7,927 nt of DNA from the NCBI GenBank assembly GCA_023700825.1, contig JAMPYE010000192.1:1-7927 (forward strand), in the 5' to 3' direction. Below are positions 7,313 through 7,927 of the stretch, in pieces. The position numbers and the translations under genes are program-made. Source of the stretch: Thermoanaerobaculia bacterium. GTDB taxonomy: Bacteria; Acidobacteriota; Thermoanaerobaculia; Gp7-AA8. The notes under the pieces are model-generated. The model saw nothing but the letters and a program-made list of their open reading frames with translations. It made no database searches and had not been told where the DNA came from. Each line of letters begins with the position of its first letter. Position 1 is the stretch's first letter.

Positions 7313-7927
7313 ATGATCATCGACTGCCACGTCCACCTGAACCGATACTACGACGCCGAGTCCGCGTCGCTCGGCGAGCGCCTTCGCAAGCTCAAGGACG
7401 AGATGAGGATCGCGGGCATCGATTACGCTCTCGTACTGTCGAGCTACGCGACGAATGATCGCAGGCCTTCGGTGCACGAAGTGCTCGAGGCGGTCGGCGA
7501 CGACCCGACCATCGGCATCGTGGCCGGCGTGAGCTACGAGTCGTACAAGGCTCACGACCTCGCGGACTACCGTTCGCTCCTCAGCGAAAAGCGAATTCGC
7601 GGCTTCAAGATCTATCCCGGCTACGAGCCGTTCTATCCGAGCGACCGCCGCATGCGCGTGATCTACGAGCTCGCAGGCGAGTTCGGAGTTCCCGTGATGA
7701 TCCACTGCGGCGACACCTTCACGCCGACCGGCAAGGTCAAGTTCGCGCACCCGCTCGAAGTCGACGAGGTCGCCGTCGATTTTCGCGCCGTGACCTTCGT
7801 GATCTGCCACCTCGGCAGCCCCTGGGTCACCGACGCGATGGAGGTCATCTACAAGAACCCGAACGTGGTCGGCGACATCTCCGGGCTGACGCTCGGCGAG
7901 TTCGAGGAACGCTTCGAGCGATTCCCC
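7313..7927 (+). CDS. Amidohydrolase family protein (Amidohydro_2), 3' truncated by window
   Basis: The first 205 residues of a TIM-barrel metal hydrolase/decarboxylase of the PF04909 type are present; the frame is open to the window edge. The strand-1 metal motif is H6-V-H8 (IIDCHVHLN). GFKIYPGY (97-104) is the strand preceding the active site, with K99 in the position often seen in this family. H131 in MIHCGD and H166 in ICHLGSPW are the next expected metal ligands or catalytic histidines, and VGDISG (186-191) follows. The final catalytic Asp should lie beyond the window. The start ATG 7313 has GGAGA at 7299-7303 nine bases upstream. The family covers ACMSD-like decarboxylases, lactonases and many uncharacterised hydrolases, so no substrate is proposed. 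It may be co-transcribed with the osmolyte operon or start its own unit. Confidence 0.85.
   Translation, partial: MIIDCHVHLNRYYDAESASLGERLRKLKDEMRIAGIDYALVLSSYATNDRRPSVHEVLEAVGDDPTIGIVAGVSYESYKAHDLADYRSLLSEKRIRGFKIYPGYEPFYPSDRRMRVIYELAGEFGVPVMIHCGDTFTPTGKVKFAHPLEVDEVAVDFRAVTFVICHLGSPWVTDAMEVIYKNPNVVGDISGLTLGEFEERFERFP

Noticed and set aside
6944..7810. Minus-strand ORF of 288 codons
   Set aside because: It spans the 3' end of the symporter and the start of the amidohydrolase on the opposite strand, both of which have clear family motifs; it is a GC-driven shadow.

Overview
The window is GC-rich (about two thirds G+C by eye), with strong G/C preference at third codon positions and ATG/GTG starts. 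All recognisable genes lie on the + strand. This suggests a free-living high-GC bacterium. The gene set does not fix the phylum; an uncultured Acidobacteriota-like or similar lineage is only a guess. I see no rRNA, tRNA, CRISPR array, IS element or prophage gene.

Layout. (1) Bases 1-92 are an unresolved left edge. (2) 93-1535 encodes a fold-type II PLP enzyme of the threonine synthase type. (3) 1536-1750 is a gene-free gap. It carries a TATACT -10-like box followed directly by a leader with unusually strong potential RNA structure, ending in a strong Shine-Dalgarno. (4) 1751-7268 is a tightly packed five-gene operon: glucosyl-3-phosphoglycerate synthase (GpgS, GT81 type), a HAD phosphatase of the mannosyl-3-phosphoglycerate phosphatase family, a second GT-A glycosyltransferase, a short MscS-like membrane protein, and a sodium:solute symporter (SSF). 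Three of its four junctions are 4-base GTGA/ATGA stop-start overlaps and the fourth is a 20-base overlap. (5) After a 44-base gap, 7313-7927 is the start of a TIM-barrel amidohydrolase that runs off the window.

How it fits together. The first two operon genes form the known two-step route to the compatible solute glucosylglycerate: NDP-glucose plus 3-phosphoglycerate gives glucosyl-3-phosphoglycerate, which is then dephosphorylated. The second glycosyltransferase may add another hexose, as in mannosylglucosylglycerate pathways, or may make the glycoside directly. The channel-like protein and the symporter suggest that release and uptake of an osmolyte are co-expressed with its synthesis. The operon therefore reads as a self-contained osmotic or thermal stress module.

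The most interesting signal is the leader at 1618-1744. It can form a closed multi-branch fold, and a 7-base sequence (CCCGACC) occurs twice. One copy completes the main helix; the other sits in the loop side of a hairpin that covers part of the ribosome binding site. This is a switch-like layout that I cannot match to a riboswitch class I know.
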